Under the pieces are notes generated by a model, which worked only from the letters and a program-made list of their open reading frames with translations, did not search any database and was not told where the DNA came from. The position numbers and the translations under genes were made by a program. DNA of 64,000 nucleotides from Euglena gracilis (lineage: Eukaryota; Euglenida; Euglenophyceae; Euglenales). Of the stretch, positions 48,991-59,055 are shown in pieces. How positions within the stretch are numbered: position 1 is the first letter of the stretch; every line of letters starts with the position of its first letter. The stretch is taken from contig CP154956.1 in assembly GCA_039621445.1 (NCBI GenBank), positions 69,681,649 through 69,745,648 on the forward strand, written 5' to 3'.

Positions 48991-50330
48991 ATTGAAAAAT
49001 TTGGGGGTCTAAAGAATAATCCCCCCTGTCCATTTCCCATCTGCTCATGGGGACTGCCAGGCAATCTTTTGAAGGCACCCAGTTGACTTGAAGGTTTACT
49101 TGTTTTTCCATGCACCATTTGAAAAATGGTCTTAGCATTTTGTTGAAGGGGTCCTTTCTGCCCCCACCTTTTGTTAGGTAATAATAAATTACGTGGTTGT
49201 CTACGGACAAATAAACTGTTTCTCCAGGTTTGCTTAAGCTTTTCACAGTGCTGATGGCTGCACTGAGCTCTTTTACATTTATGTGTAAAATGGAGTCTTT
49301 TCTCCAAAAATTCCTGCACAATTTCTCCTGTGCGTATGTCCAACCCCCCCAGGAATGGGTGCTGCTGTCTGGGTGCAAATCTCTGGTGGCAGTTTGGGGG
49401 AAGGGTCTGCCCCCCAGGTGTCCAGCAGAATTTTTATTTCCCTTAGTTGGGCCTTGATTTCCTGAGAAATGGGTTATTTTGAGTCCCACGGGGCTGTCCA
49501 CTTTGTAACCAAAAAATTTGCCAAGGTGTCTGTAAAAGCCCTTAAAAACGGCAGGGCTATTAAGCTGCATCATATTTGACCCAAAATGGCAGCCAGCTGC
49601 CTTTTTGATATGTGGTCCTTTTTCACAACTTTTCCCAGTTCCTTTTTTATGGTTTTGACTTTCTGGGGAGGCACCTGTAATTTTCCTTCCTGGAAGTTTA
49701 ACCCCAGGTGGGTTACAACTTGTGTGGGCTGTAGGGTGGACTTTTTTTACGTTGATTTTGAACCCGGAATTCAGTAAATCTTTGACGACTCTGTTCAAGT
49801 TATTCTGCAAAATATTTTGGGTGGGGGCCACCAATAAAGTGTCGTCCAGGTAAATAAATACCTGGATTCCCCTGTTTATCCACAGCTTTTCGAATGATTT
49901 CATGACTGACATTAAAATTTGGGGTATTACATTCAGCCCAAAACAGCCTGTTTGAAACTCCCAGGTCTGCGCCCCCCCACCTGATGCCTTAGAAATGGCC
50001 TCAGGCCTTGACTTAATGGAATATGGAAATAGGCATCCTTTAGGTCTATCTTTGCTGCTCAGTTGCCTTTTTCCAAACTTGAAAAATGTGCTCGATTTCA
50101 TCCAACTTGAAAGGTTTTACTTGAAACTGCTGACTTATTTCTCTGCAGTCGCTGATCATTCTCCATTTGATTGTTCCCCCTTCTGGTTTCGAAATTAGAA
50201 ACCATGGGCTTAAATGCTGGGCTTCTGAATCCTTAACTCGTTTTATTGACCCAGTTTTTTCGTAACCCAGTAGAATTTTTTCTGCCTGGTTCAGGTCCAA
50301 GTTGGCTCTGGGCTTTGGGTTGGTGGACAA
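48989..50330 (-). pseudogene. DIRS-like reverse transcriptase - RNase H, frameshifted
   Basis: RT signatures in order: Trp-Arg-Met-Ile-Ser-Asp-Cys-Arg; Lys-Ile-Asp-Leu-Lys-Asp-Ala-Tyr-Phe-His (in a shifted frame near 50040); Gln-Thr-Gly-Cys-Phe-Gly-Leu-Asn-Val; and the catalytic Tyr-Leu-Asp-Asp. RNase H follows, with Asp-Ser-Ser-Thr-His-Ser-Trp-Gly-Gly-Trp, His-Ile-Asn-Val-Lys-Glu-Leu and Ser-Val-Asp-Asn-His. The last catalytic Asp is lost (Ala-Val-Pro-Met-Ser-Arg where Ala-Asp-x-x-Ser-Arg is expected). At least two frameshifts (near 50050 and in the connection region) mark it as dead. Confidence 0.7.
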
Positions 50331-50815
50331 TTTTGGTGGTGTTAACCAGGGGGGTTGGATGCCATTTTATCAGCTGGCAGGTTGAAGGGAGGGGGGGGCA
50401 TTTTTCTTCCAACATTTCAGACTTTTTTGGAGTCTCTGGTGTAGGGGAGTCTCTCTCCATTTTTCCTTCATGGAATTTATTACCCCAATTAGGTGATTTT
50501 CTGGGGGCTGGGTTGGAGGTGTTGGACATTGCACCCCTACTGCTTGGGATTGAAAATTTTGAAAGGGATGCTGGGGGGTGTGCATGCTCTGCTCACAGGC
50601 TCTCTGACCCTCCACTTTGTCATTGGTGTTGTCAAATGACATACCATAGCGGCCCCTTTTTGGGTCTCCCTTTGTTTTGACTTGCCCCTGCAATGGGCAC
50701 TGAATAATAAACTTGAGGGGTGGTTGCCCCCTTGTCCTCTACAGCCCTTCTGGGGCATCCTCCTGGGCCTGCCACTGGGATAGTATATTGAAATCCACTG
50801 CTGGGGGACGGCCTT

Positions 50816-51562
50816 TTAGCTTCTGGGGTTTTTCCCCTTCTGATATTCGATGGCCCCAGTGGCCTTGAAATTGTTGGTCTTGAGCTTGGTGATGGGCCCA
50901 GTGGCCTTGATTAAAATGATGTTGGCACCAGTGGCCTTGATGTAAAATTCTGCCCCACTGGCCTTCTTGAAACTTTGACAGTCTCCACTGACTTCTCTTT
51001 GATCTGGGACGCCATGCCCATTGAAAAGCTTGGGGGGCCACTGGGGGCCCATCCTTTTCCCCTGATGGGGTGTGTGATGAAGAAATGGTTGGGGGGGGGG
51101 TGTTGTGGACCTGTCCTGCCCCTGCCACTGGGCATCTGTTTGTGGAATGCCTTGGTATTGTTGGCCGCCCTGGCCTTTGTTCCATCGGCCACCATGGCCA
51201 TTGCTGTTCTGGCCTCCATGGCCCAGCTTGAACAAAGTATTGGTGTAACTGGGATATGGGGCTCCATGGCCCTTGCCGTTGTTGCATGACAGCTGCCTTG
51301 GCTTTGGTGTCCTTCGGGTTTTTCTGACCACTGTCTGCCAAAGTCTGTGGCTGTCACCGGGTGGATTTTTAGAAACTTTTTCTGGGGGGGAAGGGACAGC
51401 CACGGTTCGCCACGGTTGCACTGCGCTGTCAGGTCGTCCAGCTGTGGCTGCAGCCAGTTCTTGTTGTTCAGCGACGCTCTTCTTCGTGTTGGCAAATGTA
51501 CTTCTCACTGAAGTCGTGAATATGTCAACAATTTTTGCTTTGATATTCTCCACTAGCGTCAC
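50816..51562 (-). CDS. Gag-like ORF of the DIRS-like element (248 codons)
   Basis: It sits at the expected 5' position upstream of RT. The N-terminal part is Lys/Thr/Val-rich, the middle is Gly/Gln/Pro/His-rich. The C-terminal part repeats Lys-Ala-Thr-Gly (from the DNA motif CAGTGGCCTTGA), and a second similar motif set (ATGGCC) occurs in the middle. No Cys-His zinc knuckle is visible. Gag identity is inferred from position and composition. A degraded counterpart is at 53952-54368, and the plus-strand one at 55395-55799 has a comparable repeat (Ala-Met-Ala-Ala-Ile). Confidence 0.45.
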   Translation of the reverse strand: MTLVENIKAKIVDIFTTSVRSTFANTKKSVAEQQELAAATAGRPDSAVQPWRTVAVPSPPEKVSKNPPGDSHRLWQTVVRKTRRTPKPRQLSCNNGKGHGAPYPSYTNTLFKLGHGGQNSNGHGGRWNKGQGGQQYQGIPQTDAQWQGQDRSTTPPPQPFLHHTPHQGKRMGPQWPPKLFNGHGVPDQREVSGDCQSFKKASGAEFYIKATGANIILIKATGPITKLKTNNFKATGAIEYQKGKNPRS

Positions 51563-51654
51563 CTTCCGGGTAATTCGATTGACTCAACTCTTTGAAAGTC
51601 AATTGTCAATGTTCTTGAACTGAAGCTCCTTTCTTCTGGGTTGTCGAAGGGCAA

Positions 51655-52110
51655 ATTGATAATCAGCCACCTCCGGCGAAAAAATGCACTAAGCAGGGAC
51701 TCTTAACCCAGCGCGAAGGAACAACCCCCACAATACCGCCGGCGAGCAAAGCATTGCATCACAAGAGCAAAGTGCGGAGCCCGAGGTGTCGGCCTCCATG
51801 GACACCTTGGCGAAGCTGAACCGTCGTGGCTCCGCCCCCCTCTCCCCCGCACATGGTCGCTTGGTGGGGGTCCCCCCGGAGGTGGAGATGGCTGTAGCTT
51901 TCTGACGCGTTTCTGGGTGGGTGGTTGGGGCTGCTTGGCCGGGGCCCCACTTATGGCTTGGATGTCTTTCTTTTTCTGCTGATTTTATGGGCCGGGAGGT
52001 TGGGCTCACCATCTTCTTGTGCTTCGCCCTCTTGGTCCCTCCCCCCTCCCGTCGTGGGAGTCCGAGAACATTCGGGCTCCGCGCTTCGAGATGGTGAGGT
52101 ACCGTGCACA
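51655..52110. repeat. DIRS-like element terminus, right
   Basis: CTCCGGCGAAAAAATGCACT leads into AAGCAGGGACTC and GCGCGAAGGAAC. After a G-rich interval comes GCTCACCATCTTCTTGTGCT plus TCGCCCTCTTGG. It is inverted relative to 45601-45915 and in the same orientation as 54573-54710. Confidence 0.6.
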
Positions 52111-52442
52111 CACCCCCTCTGTGCCATAATTTTAAGTTTTGATACGACTCCAAGCCTCAACTAATGGGCCAAAGTGGGGTGGATCTAGCCAGATCCCAGC
52201 GAAAAAAACAGTTTCGTGGGATACACAATTTTCATTTTATTGCAAAGGAAAGGTTGGCAGTATCCAATGTTGGAGGAGATTTTGAATGTGCCAGGCCCCC
52301 TCATAAGCCGCCGGCATTTAATGAAAGCGTGTTTGGAGAGGACAGCCCACATGGCTGGACACAAAAATAATTTGTTCTGGTCTTTGGATGGTAAAAAAAA
52401 AGACCTTTGACCTCAGAAAGAGTGAATTCCCTCACCAAATAA

Positions 52443-52661
52443 ATGTTCCAAGAGGGCGGGGTAGACACCACCCCATGGAAACCCCAAAGCACCAGAGGGG
52501 CTTGGTTTTTATGGTGGAAGAATGCTGGTTTGCAAGTGGAGGAAGTCCAGCAACTGGGTCAGTGGAAAAATTTCGGAGCCTTTCAGAACAGCCTCCAACA
52601 AATGGTGAGTCTGTTTCTGAGCTCTTTCACTGACATTGTTGAGAGGGTTTTGAATCTCTGA
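52443..52661 (+). pseudogene. Possible tyrosine-recombinase C-terminal fragment
   Basis: The open frame reads Arg-Gly-Ala-Trp-Phe-Leu-Trp-Trp-Lys-Asn-Ala-Gly, Val-Glu-Glu-Val-Gln-Gln-Leu-Gly-Gln-Trp-Lys-Asn, Ala-Phe-Gln-Asn-Ser-Leu-Gln. Its spacing resembles the last recombinase boxes of DIRS elements (Arg, Leu-Gly-x-Trp, then Tyr), with Ser where the nucleophilic Tyr would stand. It lies opposite in strand to the adjacent RT fragment. The match is short, so this is a suggestion only. Confidence 0.25.
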
Positions 52662-53113
52662 TGATGTGCTCTAGAAGTTCAGTGGGGTCCCAAAAATGGG
52701 CATACCTGCAGACATTGGCATTCCATTTTCTTTTTAATGGAGCCAAAAGAATGAACCAAACCCTGGGAGTAACAAAAGCTGCTGCATATGCATTTCTTGC
52801 AGTGTTGAGGCTGTGAACATTGCGTACACAGATTTTTCGTAATCCTGCAGTATTTTTTCCGCTTTGTGAAGGTGTAAATTTGCTCTGGGGTTTGGGTTGG
52901 TGAACAATTTTGGTGGGCTTACCCAGGGTGGTTGAATGCCATCCTTGATGAGTTGACATGTTGTTGGGGGGGGACAATTTTTGTCCACCATTTTAGGTTT
53001 TTTTGCAAACTTTGATGGAGGGGGGTGTCTCCCCATTTTTCATCCAATAGAATTTTTTTCCTGGAGCAGACATTTTTTTTTGGGGGGGGGGCTGGGTTTG
53101 GGGTGTTGGACAT
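52627..53113 (-). pseudogene. DIRS-like copy 2: fragment upstream of RT
   Basis: Thr-Lys-Ile-Val-His-Gln-Pro-Lys-Pro-Gln-Ser, Ala-Gly-Leu-Arg-Lys and Cys-Gln-Leu-Ile-Lys match 50233-50529 of copy 1, spread over two frames. RT proper is missing to the left. Confidence 0.55.
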
Positions 53114-53167
53114 TGCATCCCTAGGTCACGTGGGGCTTGGGCCCTTGTAAAAAGAATTTTTTTCTGG

Positions 53168-53178
53168 GGGGATGTGCA

Positions 53179-53215
<37 letters not shown>
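53168..53215. repeat. (CT)n microsatellite
   Basis: About 15 or more CTCT dinucleotides inside the degraded gag/RT interval of copy 2. Confidence 0.9.
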
Positions 53216-53578
53216 CTGGAGGATCTTGTTGTTGGAAGACATACCATACGGCTTAATGCCCTCGTTTTGCCTGGTTGGTCTTCTCCATGTTGATGTGGTT
53301 GGTTGACACACCGTAGGCGGGCCTCTGTGGGTTCCCTCCTTGAGTGAATAATCAGGAATTGAGAAATGAATGTTGGACAGGTTCCTGCCCCGCCCTCCAA
53401 AGGGCCACTGTGGGTCTCTTTTCCTCCTGGGGCTGGGTCATTGAAAGGGCCAATGTGGGTCCCTTTCCCCCTCTTTTTTTTGGAAGAGGGCGTGTGGGCC
53501 CCCGGGGAATTTTTCCAGCAGCTTCCTTACCTTCTTGGTGGCCCCTGTGGGTCCCCTCTGCTGGCATCCGAGTTCCCC

Positions 53579-53722
53579 ATATATATATATATATATATAT
53601 AATATATTATATATATATCTATATCTTTCTTGATCTCTCTGTCTCTTCCTCTCTATATCCTTGAAATCTTAGTCTCCTATATTTCTCTTCTCTATCTCTC
53701 TTCTCTCTCTCTATTCTCTCTC

Positions 53723-53763
<41 letters not shown>

Positions 53764-53823
53764 ACTACCTCTCTCCTCTCTCTCTAGTCTCTCTCTCTCT
53801 CTATCTCTCTCTCACTCTCTCTG
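53579..53823. repeat. (TA)n followed by (CT)n microsatellite
   Basis: A run of TA dinucleotides (53579-53622) passes into ~200 bp of interrupted TCTC sequence. It splits the gag-like region of copy 2. Confidence 0.9.
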
Positions 53824-53951
53824 GCCAAAATTTTCCCCCATCCTCCACCTGTTGGTCTTCCAGGCATGGAGTTCTTCTTGGCCTCCAACTCCACTGGAAA
53901 TCTGGGGGAGCTGCTGTGGACCTCCTATTCCCCTTCAGAGGGGCTCTTGTG

Positions 53952-54400
53952 TTAGATGAATTGGGGTGGTTTGATAGACGTCTTCTGCTCCTTCATGAGG
54001 GGATCTGCTTGTAAAACTAGCCCCATGGCCCCTGTAGTGGTGACCTTCTTGACCTTGATTCCATCTCCCCATCTTCTAGCCAAATTGTGTCCAGGCGACT
54101 GGGCGCCTTCAGGGGAGATGCCACTGATGCGTGGGTCTTGAATGTCTAAATTTGAATCATTTTGGGCCATCATGGCCCACCTTTTGCCCACCAAGGGCTG
54201 GTGCTGACTTCTTTTTTCTGGGCCTTCTGGCCACAGTTGTCCAAGGATCATGGCCGTCAGCGGGGGGGGGGGTGCTGGGAAATTTCTGGGGTGGGGGTCT
54301 GGTGGGAGAACGGCAACTTTTTTCCACGTGTCGACCGCAGCTCGAAGTTCTCCAGCTGTTGCGGCCACTGCTCAGGACGTCTGTGGCCATACAATTACAT
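53952..54400 (-). pseudogene. DIRS-like copy 2: gag-like fragment
   Basis: Ala-Ala-Thr-Ala-Gly-Glu-Leu-Arg-Ala-Ala and a later Pro/Gly-rich portion correspond in position and composition to the N-terminal half of the 50816-51562 ORF. A second frame (54462-54157) carries the residues upstream, so it is frameshifted. Confidence 0.4.
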
Positions 54401-54572
54401 TTTTTTTCTCCACTGCATTGTTCATTGAAGACCAAATTGAAATTTGATAATGGATCTTTCAATTGATATTCGTCTGGTGCGTGTCCTTCTGGATATTGAA
54501 TTGCTATTGACTTCTTTTCTTGGCTCTTCGTTGTTCGTGAACTCTCTGGCTTTCTTCTGGGTGTCGAAGGGC

Positions 54573-54710
54573 AAGTTAAGAATCATCCAACTCCGGCGAA
54601 AAAAGGCACTAAACGGGAACACCTCACCCAGCGCAGCGACCAACCACACAGCGCCGCCAGCGAGCAAGGCATGGCCTCACAATTGCAAAGTGCGGAGCCT
54701 GAGCTGTACA
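54573..54710. repeat. DIRS-like terminus of copy 2
   Basis: CAACTCCGGCGAAAAAAGGC through GCGAGCAAGGCATGGCCTCA to GTGCGGAGCC, the same orientation as 51655-51790. Confidence 0.6.
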
Positions 54711-54894
54711 ATGGGGTTGAATACCTTCTTTTATTACTTGGATTTGTAAACCACGTCAGACTTTTTACAGTCTGTGCAGGGTGGTTTTCCCACTACTTCT
54801 CTCCATGGAAGCCATGTCGCCAAATTTTTGGTTTTTACTCTTGGATGGGGGAGGGGGGCAGGGTGGGTGGGTCTCCTGGACCCCTTCCCCCGGG

Positions 54895-55030
54895 GGCGGG
54901 GACCATTCTGGCTCCGCTCTGCGAGATGGTGTGGTCCTGCTTTCCTTGCCGGCTGTTCAGTTCTGGTGTGGGTGGTGCTCGCGGGGGTGCTTCTTACTGC
55001 TTTTTGTTGCCAGAGTTGGCTGATTCAAAT
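54895..55030. repeat. DIRS-like terminus of copy 3, inverted relative to 54573
   Basis: GATGGTGTGGTCCTGC, GCCGGCTGTTC, GTGCTCGCGGGGGTGC and CAGAGTTGGCTGA match 45636-45750. With 54573-54710 it forms a head-to-head pair of termini about 185 bp apart. Confidence 0.6.
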
Positions 55031-55245
55031 TCTGCACATCGACCTCAAGGAGAAAGAATATCAACGTCACGAGTTCAACTGGAATTATTTACGAGGAGTA
55101 TTGCATCCACGAAGACCATCACTGTCATGAACTGGTGGACCGAACTGTTTTCGACCTTCGACTTCAAGGAGGAAGAATTCAACTCTTCGAGCTCAACTGG
55201 AATTTTTTCAAGAAGCATTGCAATTACGACAACAAAATCAACTGC
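55030..55245 (+). repeat. Two ~110-bp direct repeats
   Basis: CGACCTCAAGGAGAAAGAAT (55040) and CGACTTCAAGGAGGAAGAAT (about 55156) each continue through GAGYTCAACTGGAATT and a TTGCA phrase. Confidence 0.6.
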
Positions 55246-55394
55246 TGGAATTCGAAGAAGAATGAACTTCCCAAAAAAGTTCAGAATGCCAAGAAGAACT
55301 TCATAGAGCTTCCAAGAGAGCAGCTGAAGATGGGGAAGGTGGAGACACAGTAGCTGCTGCAGAAGCTGGAGCGGCGGCAGCAGCACATCAGTCC

Positions 55395-55799
55395 GTGGCA
55401 GTCGCAAACCTCCCCACCCCCCATTACATCGAAGAATTCAAATTCACCCACATGGCCATGGTAACGGCCATGGATCATGGACAATTGTGTTCAGGAAGAC
55501 AAGAAGACAGTAGGGGAGTATCAGCACCGGTCGAACAGACTCCCCCCTTTTCTCCCTGTTCCCCCCCTTCAAGGGGACAAGGCAAGGGCTATGGCAGCCT
55601 TTCAAGAAATATCAGAAATTTAAGGGGTTCAGGTCAGAATCAAGGACACCCCTTTCTACATTGCTATGGCAGCCATCATTCAACAGGGCCTGGGGCCAGA
55701 TTCAAGGCTATGGCAGCCATCATTCAAGAGAGGAGGGGGCCCAGGTGCGACGGCTATGGCAGCCAGTATTCCAGCCCGGAAAGATCCCATTGGGGATAG
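55395..55799 (+). CDS. DIRS-like copy 3: gag-like ORF
   Basis: It starts downstream of a copy 3 terminus and just upstream of an RT frame, which is gag position. The C-terminal part is built from iterations of CTATGGCAGCCATCATTCAA-type DNA (five CTATGGCAGCC), giving Gly-Tyr-Gly-Ser or Ala-Met-Ala-Ala in different frames. No zinc knuckle is visible. Confidence 0.4.
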   Translation: MAVANLPTPHYIEEFKFTHMAMVTAMDHGQLCSGRQEDSRGVSAPVEQTPPFSPCSPPSRGQGKGYGSLSRNIRNLRGSGQNQGHPFLHCYGSHHSTGPGARFKAMAAIIQERRGPRCDGYGSQYSSPERSHWG

Positions 55800-56760
55800 G
55801 TGTGTCCAACAATTGGCAGACTCCCTGACCAGGGAGCAAAAAGACCCAGGGAATTACACCCTACATCTACACATTTTTCACCAAATTCTGCATTTTTTCA
55901 AAAGAGACATAACACCAGAGGTGGACATGTTTTGCACCCCGAGCAAACAAAAACCAAGTGCATTTGTCGATACCCCCACCAAGGGGCTTTGCTGGTGGGT
56001 GCTTTAAAGGAAGATTTAAGGGACCTCCCCCCCAGTTTATGCAATCCCTCCATGGAGCGTCATTCCTCAGTGGGTTCAGAGATTAATGCCAAACCCAGAG
56101 CTAACTTGTCTGTTGATTGTACCCCACTGGGCTTCGAAATCATCGTGGCGCCAATTAATGTCAGTCAGGCAGCCAGGCAGCAAAGGTTTGCTGGTACACC
56201 CCCCCCCTCCCAGTGGGGTCTGTTCACCAACTGCTCGGGGGAGGAGATGACCCACACCAAGGTGGAATTTGGCTTGCTTGATTGTGTCAGGCAAATATTA
56301 CAATCACAGGAAGTTTCGATGTCCAGTATAGACACTTACATAAATAACCTGGGCAATGGCAAGGGGTATGACTCAGCCTTCAGGACTCTGGTGGGCCTAT
56401 TTTTGCACAAAGGGGTGCCCCTGCAGGACTGCGAAATCCACAAGATGGCTGAAGACATCCTGGATGCGGCTGATGCTGACGCTCATTATTTTGACAGTCA
56501 TACTACGGATGGGGGGCAGACCTGTGTATACCAGGCAGGCTGTTTTGGCCTAAATGTAATGCCCCAAATTTTCATGGCAGTATTGAAGGCGTTCGAAAAG
56601 ATGTGGAGTAACGGAGCATTTAAGTTCTTATTTGCCTCGACGACATTTTACTGGTGACTCCAAGAGAAAACATCTAATGAAATCTTCTGAACACAGTGGT
56701 CACAGATCCAATCCAGTTATCCAATCCAATCATTTTTAAAAAAAGTTAATTCAATGTTCA
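55800..56760 (+). pseudogene. DIRS-like copy 3: reverse transcriptase, truncated before RNase H
   Basis: Cys-Val-Tyr-Gln-Ala-Gly-Cys-Phe-Gly-Leu-Asn-Val-Met-Pro-Gln-Ile-Phe-Met-Ala-Val matches copy 1 at the same point. The catalytic Leu-Asp-Asp region (about 56632-56645) is out of frame with the preceding codons, so the motif is broken. About 100 bp later the colinear match ends, and RNase H is absent. The rest of the element follows as the inverted and direct pieces at 56763 and 57151. Confidence 0.6.
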
Positions 56761-56762
56761 CC

Positions 56763-57150
56763 TTCAATTGGTGAACATACCCTTGTGAGAGGTTGTTTCC
56801 AGGCAGGGGGTCCCTGGTACTTTCATTTTTATTAACTGGGACCACCATGTGGCTGAATCCTGTAGGGGTGACCTTCAAAACTTTGGCGTGTGGAAAAATT
56901 TTAATCCGAGGACAAATTATTTGAATTTACAGACCGGGTGGCGGTTGCATAAAGATCCTCCGTGTTGTCCAGTGGACATTGTAAGGCATCCACTGCTGTG
57001 GTTTCCCAGTGGGGCCACCTGGCCACACGTTCTGGCATTTTTTTTTGTTGCCTTCTGAGACAAAAGGGTCTGTTTTCAGGCTTATGCAACTTTTGAACTG
57101 CTGCCCCATCCACTGAAAAAGTTGGGGGTCCTCTGAATAATCCCATCTAG
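56763..57150 (-). pseudogene. Internally inverted segment of DIRS-like copy 3
   Basis: On the minus strand it matches copy 1 from the end of RNase H (GGGATTATTC...GACCCCCAA) through the Trp-Pro-His-Trp-Glu block to the Glu-Tyr-Val-His-Gln-Leu region, yet its neighbours on both sides are in plus orientation. The left breakpoint is a palindrome: ATGTTCACC (56754-56762), 7 bp, GGTGAACAT (56770-56778). Confidence 0.65.
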
Positions 57151-57460
57151 ATGGCCCCTCCTTTGCATTGTTTGCTCAAGCAAATTCTGGAGGGGAAACA
57201 AGCACAAAATACAACCATTGACGTTTTCTTGGAGAGAAACCCCAGTTAAAAGCGTTATCAAAGTGCCTTTACGCTTTCTGAGTTATATTGGACAATCCCC
57301 CTGAAGCCACCACTGACCAAGTGGTTAACACTTTAATCCAACTGTTTCAATTCTCAAAGGCCCAGGCACACAATGCATACAGTGCTTTGCTTTTGATCCC
57401 TGGCATTGGTGGCCTAAGGTTCCATGCCATGTCAGCAGCCAAGAAAATTGTTTGAAACCA
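57151..57460 (+). pseudogene. DIRS-like copy 3: 3' segment in original orientation
   Basis: Lys-Gln-Ile-Leu-Glu-Gly-Lys-Gln at 57177 and Pro-Glu-Ala-Thr-Thr-Asp-Gln-Val...Gly-Gly-Leu-Arg-Phe-His at about 57305-57425 match the 48113-48600 region of copy 1. Confidence 0.6.
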
Positions 57461-58383
57461 GAATTTGGAGAACTATGGTACACTCTGGGATCCCCTCCCT
57501 TGTTGGAGGTGTGGGCCTCACAACCCCCACAACCCCCTGGCGGCTGGCCCCTGGCACCTGCATGCCCTGCCACTGGCTGGGATCCATCAATTCACCCAGG
57601 GGGCCTAGCACCCACCTGGGACTTTCCTTGGCACTTTTCATGGTAGTCCCACTTCCCAATTCCCAGCGCTGGCACAAATAAAGATACTTTCCAGAACTGA
57701 ACCACCAAAGTCAAACTGAACAGGCTGCGTGCCACTACAAACAAAAAAACAGATAGAATTTTACGTATATCCTAAATCTTCTGCTCAAATCCTAAATTTC
57801 TTCCTGGCGCCCTCACTCCCCTCCTTAAAAAGCTGCCCAGGGAAGCCAAACCTGCCTTCTGCAAAACGGCGCTGAGTATTTTTTTTTAGGCGAACACAAT
57901 CTTGAATCCTTTTCTCTGTCTGTCCGTTTTTTTTTTGTTTTTTTTGGGGGGGGGCGGGGCGGGGTTCGAACGCCGACCATTAGGGGGGTCGGTCTCCTAC
58001 AGCAGCAACGGGGAGCAGCAGGCACCCGCACGTTGGGCCGTTCTGGCAGGGGTTCCCCCCAATAACTGCCCAAAGATACCCCGGGCCGTCATCTCTGGAA
58101 AATTTTCTTTTTTTCCTGTCTCTCTTTTTTGCCCATCCAGAGGTGGGGGTCCAGGGGCTGGTGAGGGTCCTGGGAAGGGGGCTCGCAGGTGCAGGGGGTT
58201 ACGAGTGGGAAGGCTTCGGCCACAAGCCCGGGAGGGCGAGCCAGCCCACACCGTCCCGGCGGGCTTCGTCCGCAGCGCCTGAGGGCTTCAAGTCGTCGAC
58301 TGCCGGCCACGGCTGGTGACGGCTTCGTCCCAGGCTTGCGGGAGGGGGACCCAGCCCACACCATCCCAGGCGGGGTTTCGGCC
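57461..58383. other. Unassigned; one G-run and a tRNA-B-box-like string
   Basis: 57461-57700 may be the decayed 3' end of DIRS-like copy 3. 57946-57975 contains a G-run and GGGTTCGAAC. GC-rich sequence with open frames follows, without recognisable domains. Confidence 0.35.
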
Positions 58384-59055
58384 TCAGCCCCTGGGGGCCT
58401 CCTTCGCCTTCTGCCTGCGCTCCTTCCTTCTCCTTCCTCCTGACTTCTGGACATCTCCATCTCCCTGCCTGTCATCTCCATGTCTGATCTGTAACCCATC
58501 TGTAACATCCAGCATCTCGATTTCTGCATCAACGCCTTGGACATGTCCTGGGGCCCCATGCTCCAACCCGTCACTGCATGGTCTGTAATGCTCAATTCCG
58601 TCGTTGCATGGGCTGTAATGCCCCACTCCGTCGTTGCATGGTGTGTAATGCCCAATTCCGTCATTGCACGGGCAGTTATGCCCCACTTGGACATATCCAC
58701 CAGATACTTCCACAGTATGCACATCTCTGGCATCAGAGGCCACCATGCGGTGGGCCCTGAGCCTGCCAGCAGCAGCTGACGCTGCACGACGAACACACCA
58801 CGAACAACCACAATCTGCATCAAAACTTGAACAATAACCCTTCAGGTTGACGTTGACTTCTTCAGCCCATGCAATCTTGATGATGTCCTGCAGGCACATG
58901 ACATGCCTGATCCTGGCACGCTGGACATCCGCCTCGTGGCTGATAGGCATGTTGTTTGACCGGCAGTGTTCAGTTTGTGTAGGGTCCTTGGGAGTGCAAG
59001 GAGGAGAGTGCACGAAATGATTCAGTTTAAGGTGCTGGGCGAAAACTGTTTTCAA
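58384..59055 (-). CDS. Hypothetical ORF with a 10-residue repeat (223 codons)
   Basis: The middle contains about four decapeptide repeats of His-Tyr-x-Pro-Cys-Asn-Asp-Gly-x-x, encoded by the 30-bp minisatellite below. The C-terminus is Arg/Lys/Glu-rich. No known domain is seen. Real coding status is uncertain because the openness of the repeat part follows from its 30-bp period. Confidence 0.25.
   Translation of the reverse strand: MKTVFAQHLKLNHFVHSPPCTPKDPTQTEHCRSNNMPISHEADVQRARIRHVMCLQDIIKIAWAEEVNVNLKGYCSSFDADCGCSWCVRRAASAAAGRLRAHRMVASDARDVHTVEVSGGYVQVGHNCPCNDGIGHYTPCNDGVGHYSPCNDGIEHYRPCSDGLEHGAPGHVQGVDAEIEMLDVTDGLQIRHGDDRQGDGDVQKSGGRRRKERRQKAKEAPRG
58561..58690 (-). repeat. 30-bp minisatellite, about four units
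   Basis: Units of the type CCGTCGTTGCATGG-TGTAATGC-CCAATT recur every 30 bp with a few substitutions. Confidence 0.75.

Larger units (their letters stand above)
48113..51562 (-). mobile_element. DIRS-like retroelement body, copy 1 (broken)
   Basis: Reading leftward on the minus strand: gag-like ORF (51562-50816), RT (about 50330-49650), RNase H (about 49400-49000), methyltransferase-like domain (about 48970-48700) and an unassigned tail (48499-48113). This gag/RT-RH/MT order is that of DIRS1-type elements. No intact tyrosine recombinase is found. Several frameshifts make it non-functional as it stands. Confidence 0.6.

Noticed and set aside
57946-58060. tRNA gene or tRNA-derived SINE suggested by GGGTTCGAAC
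   Set aside because: A B-box-like string is present and a CCGACC/GGTCGG stem can be drawn, but the loop is too long and no acceptor or D arm pairs.
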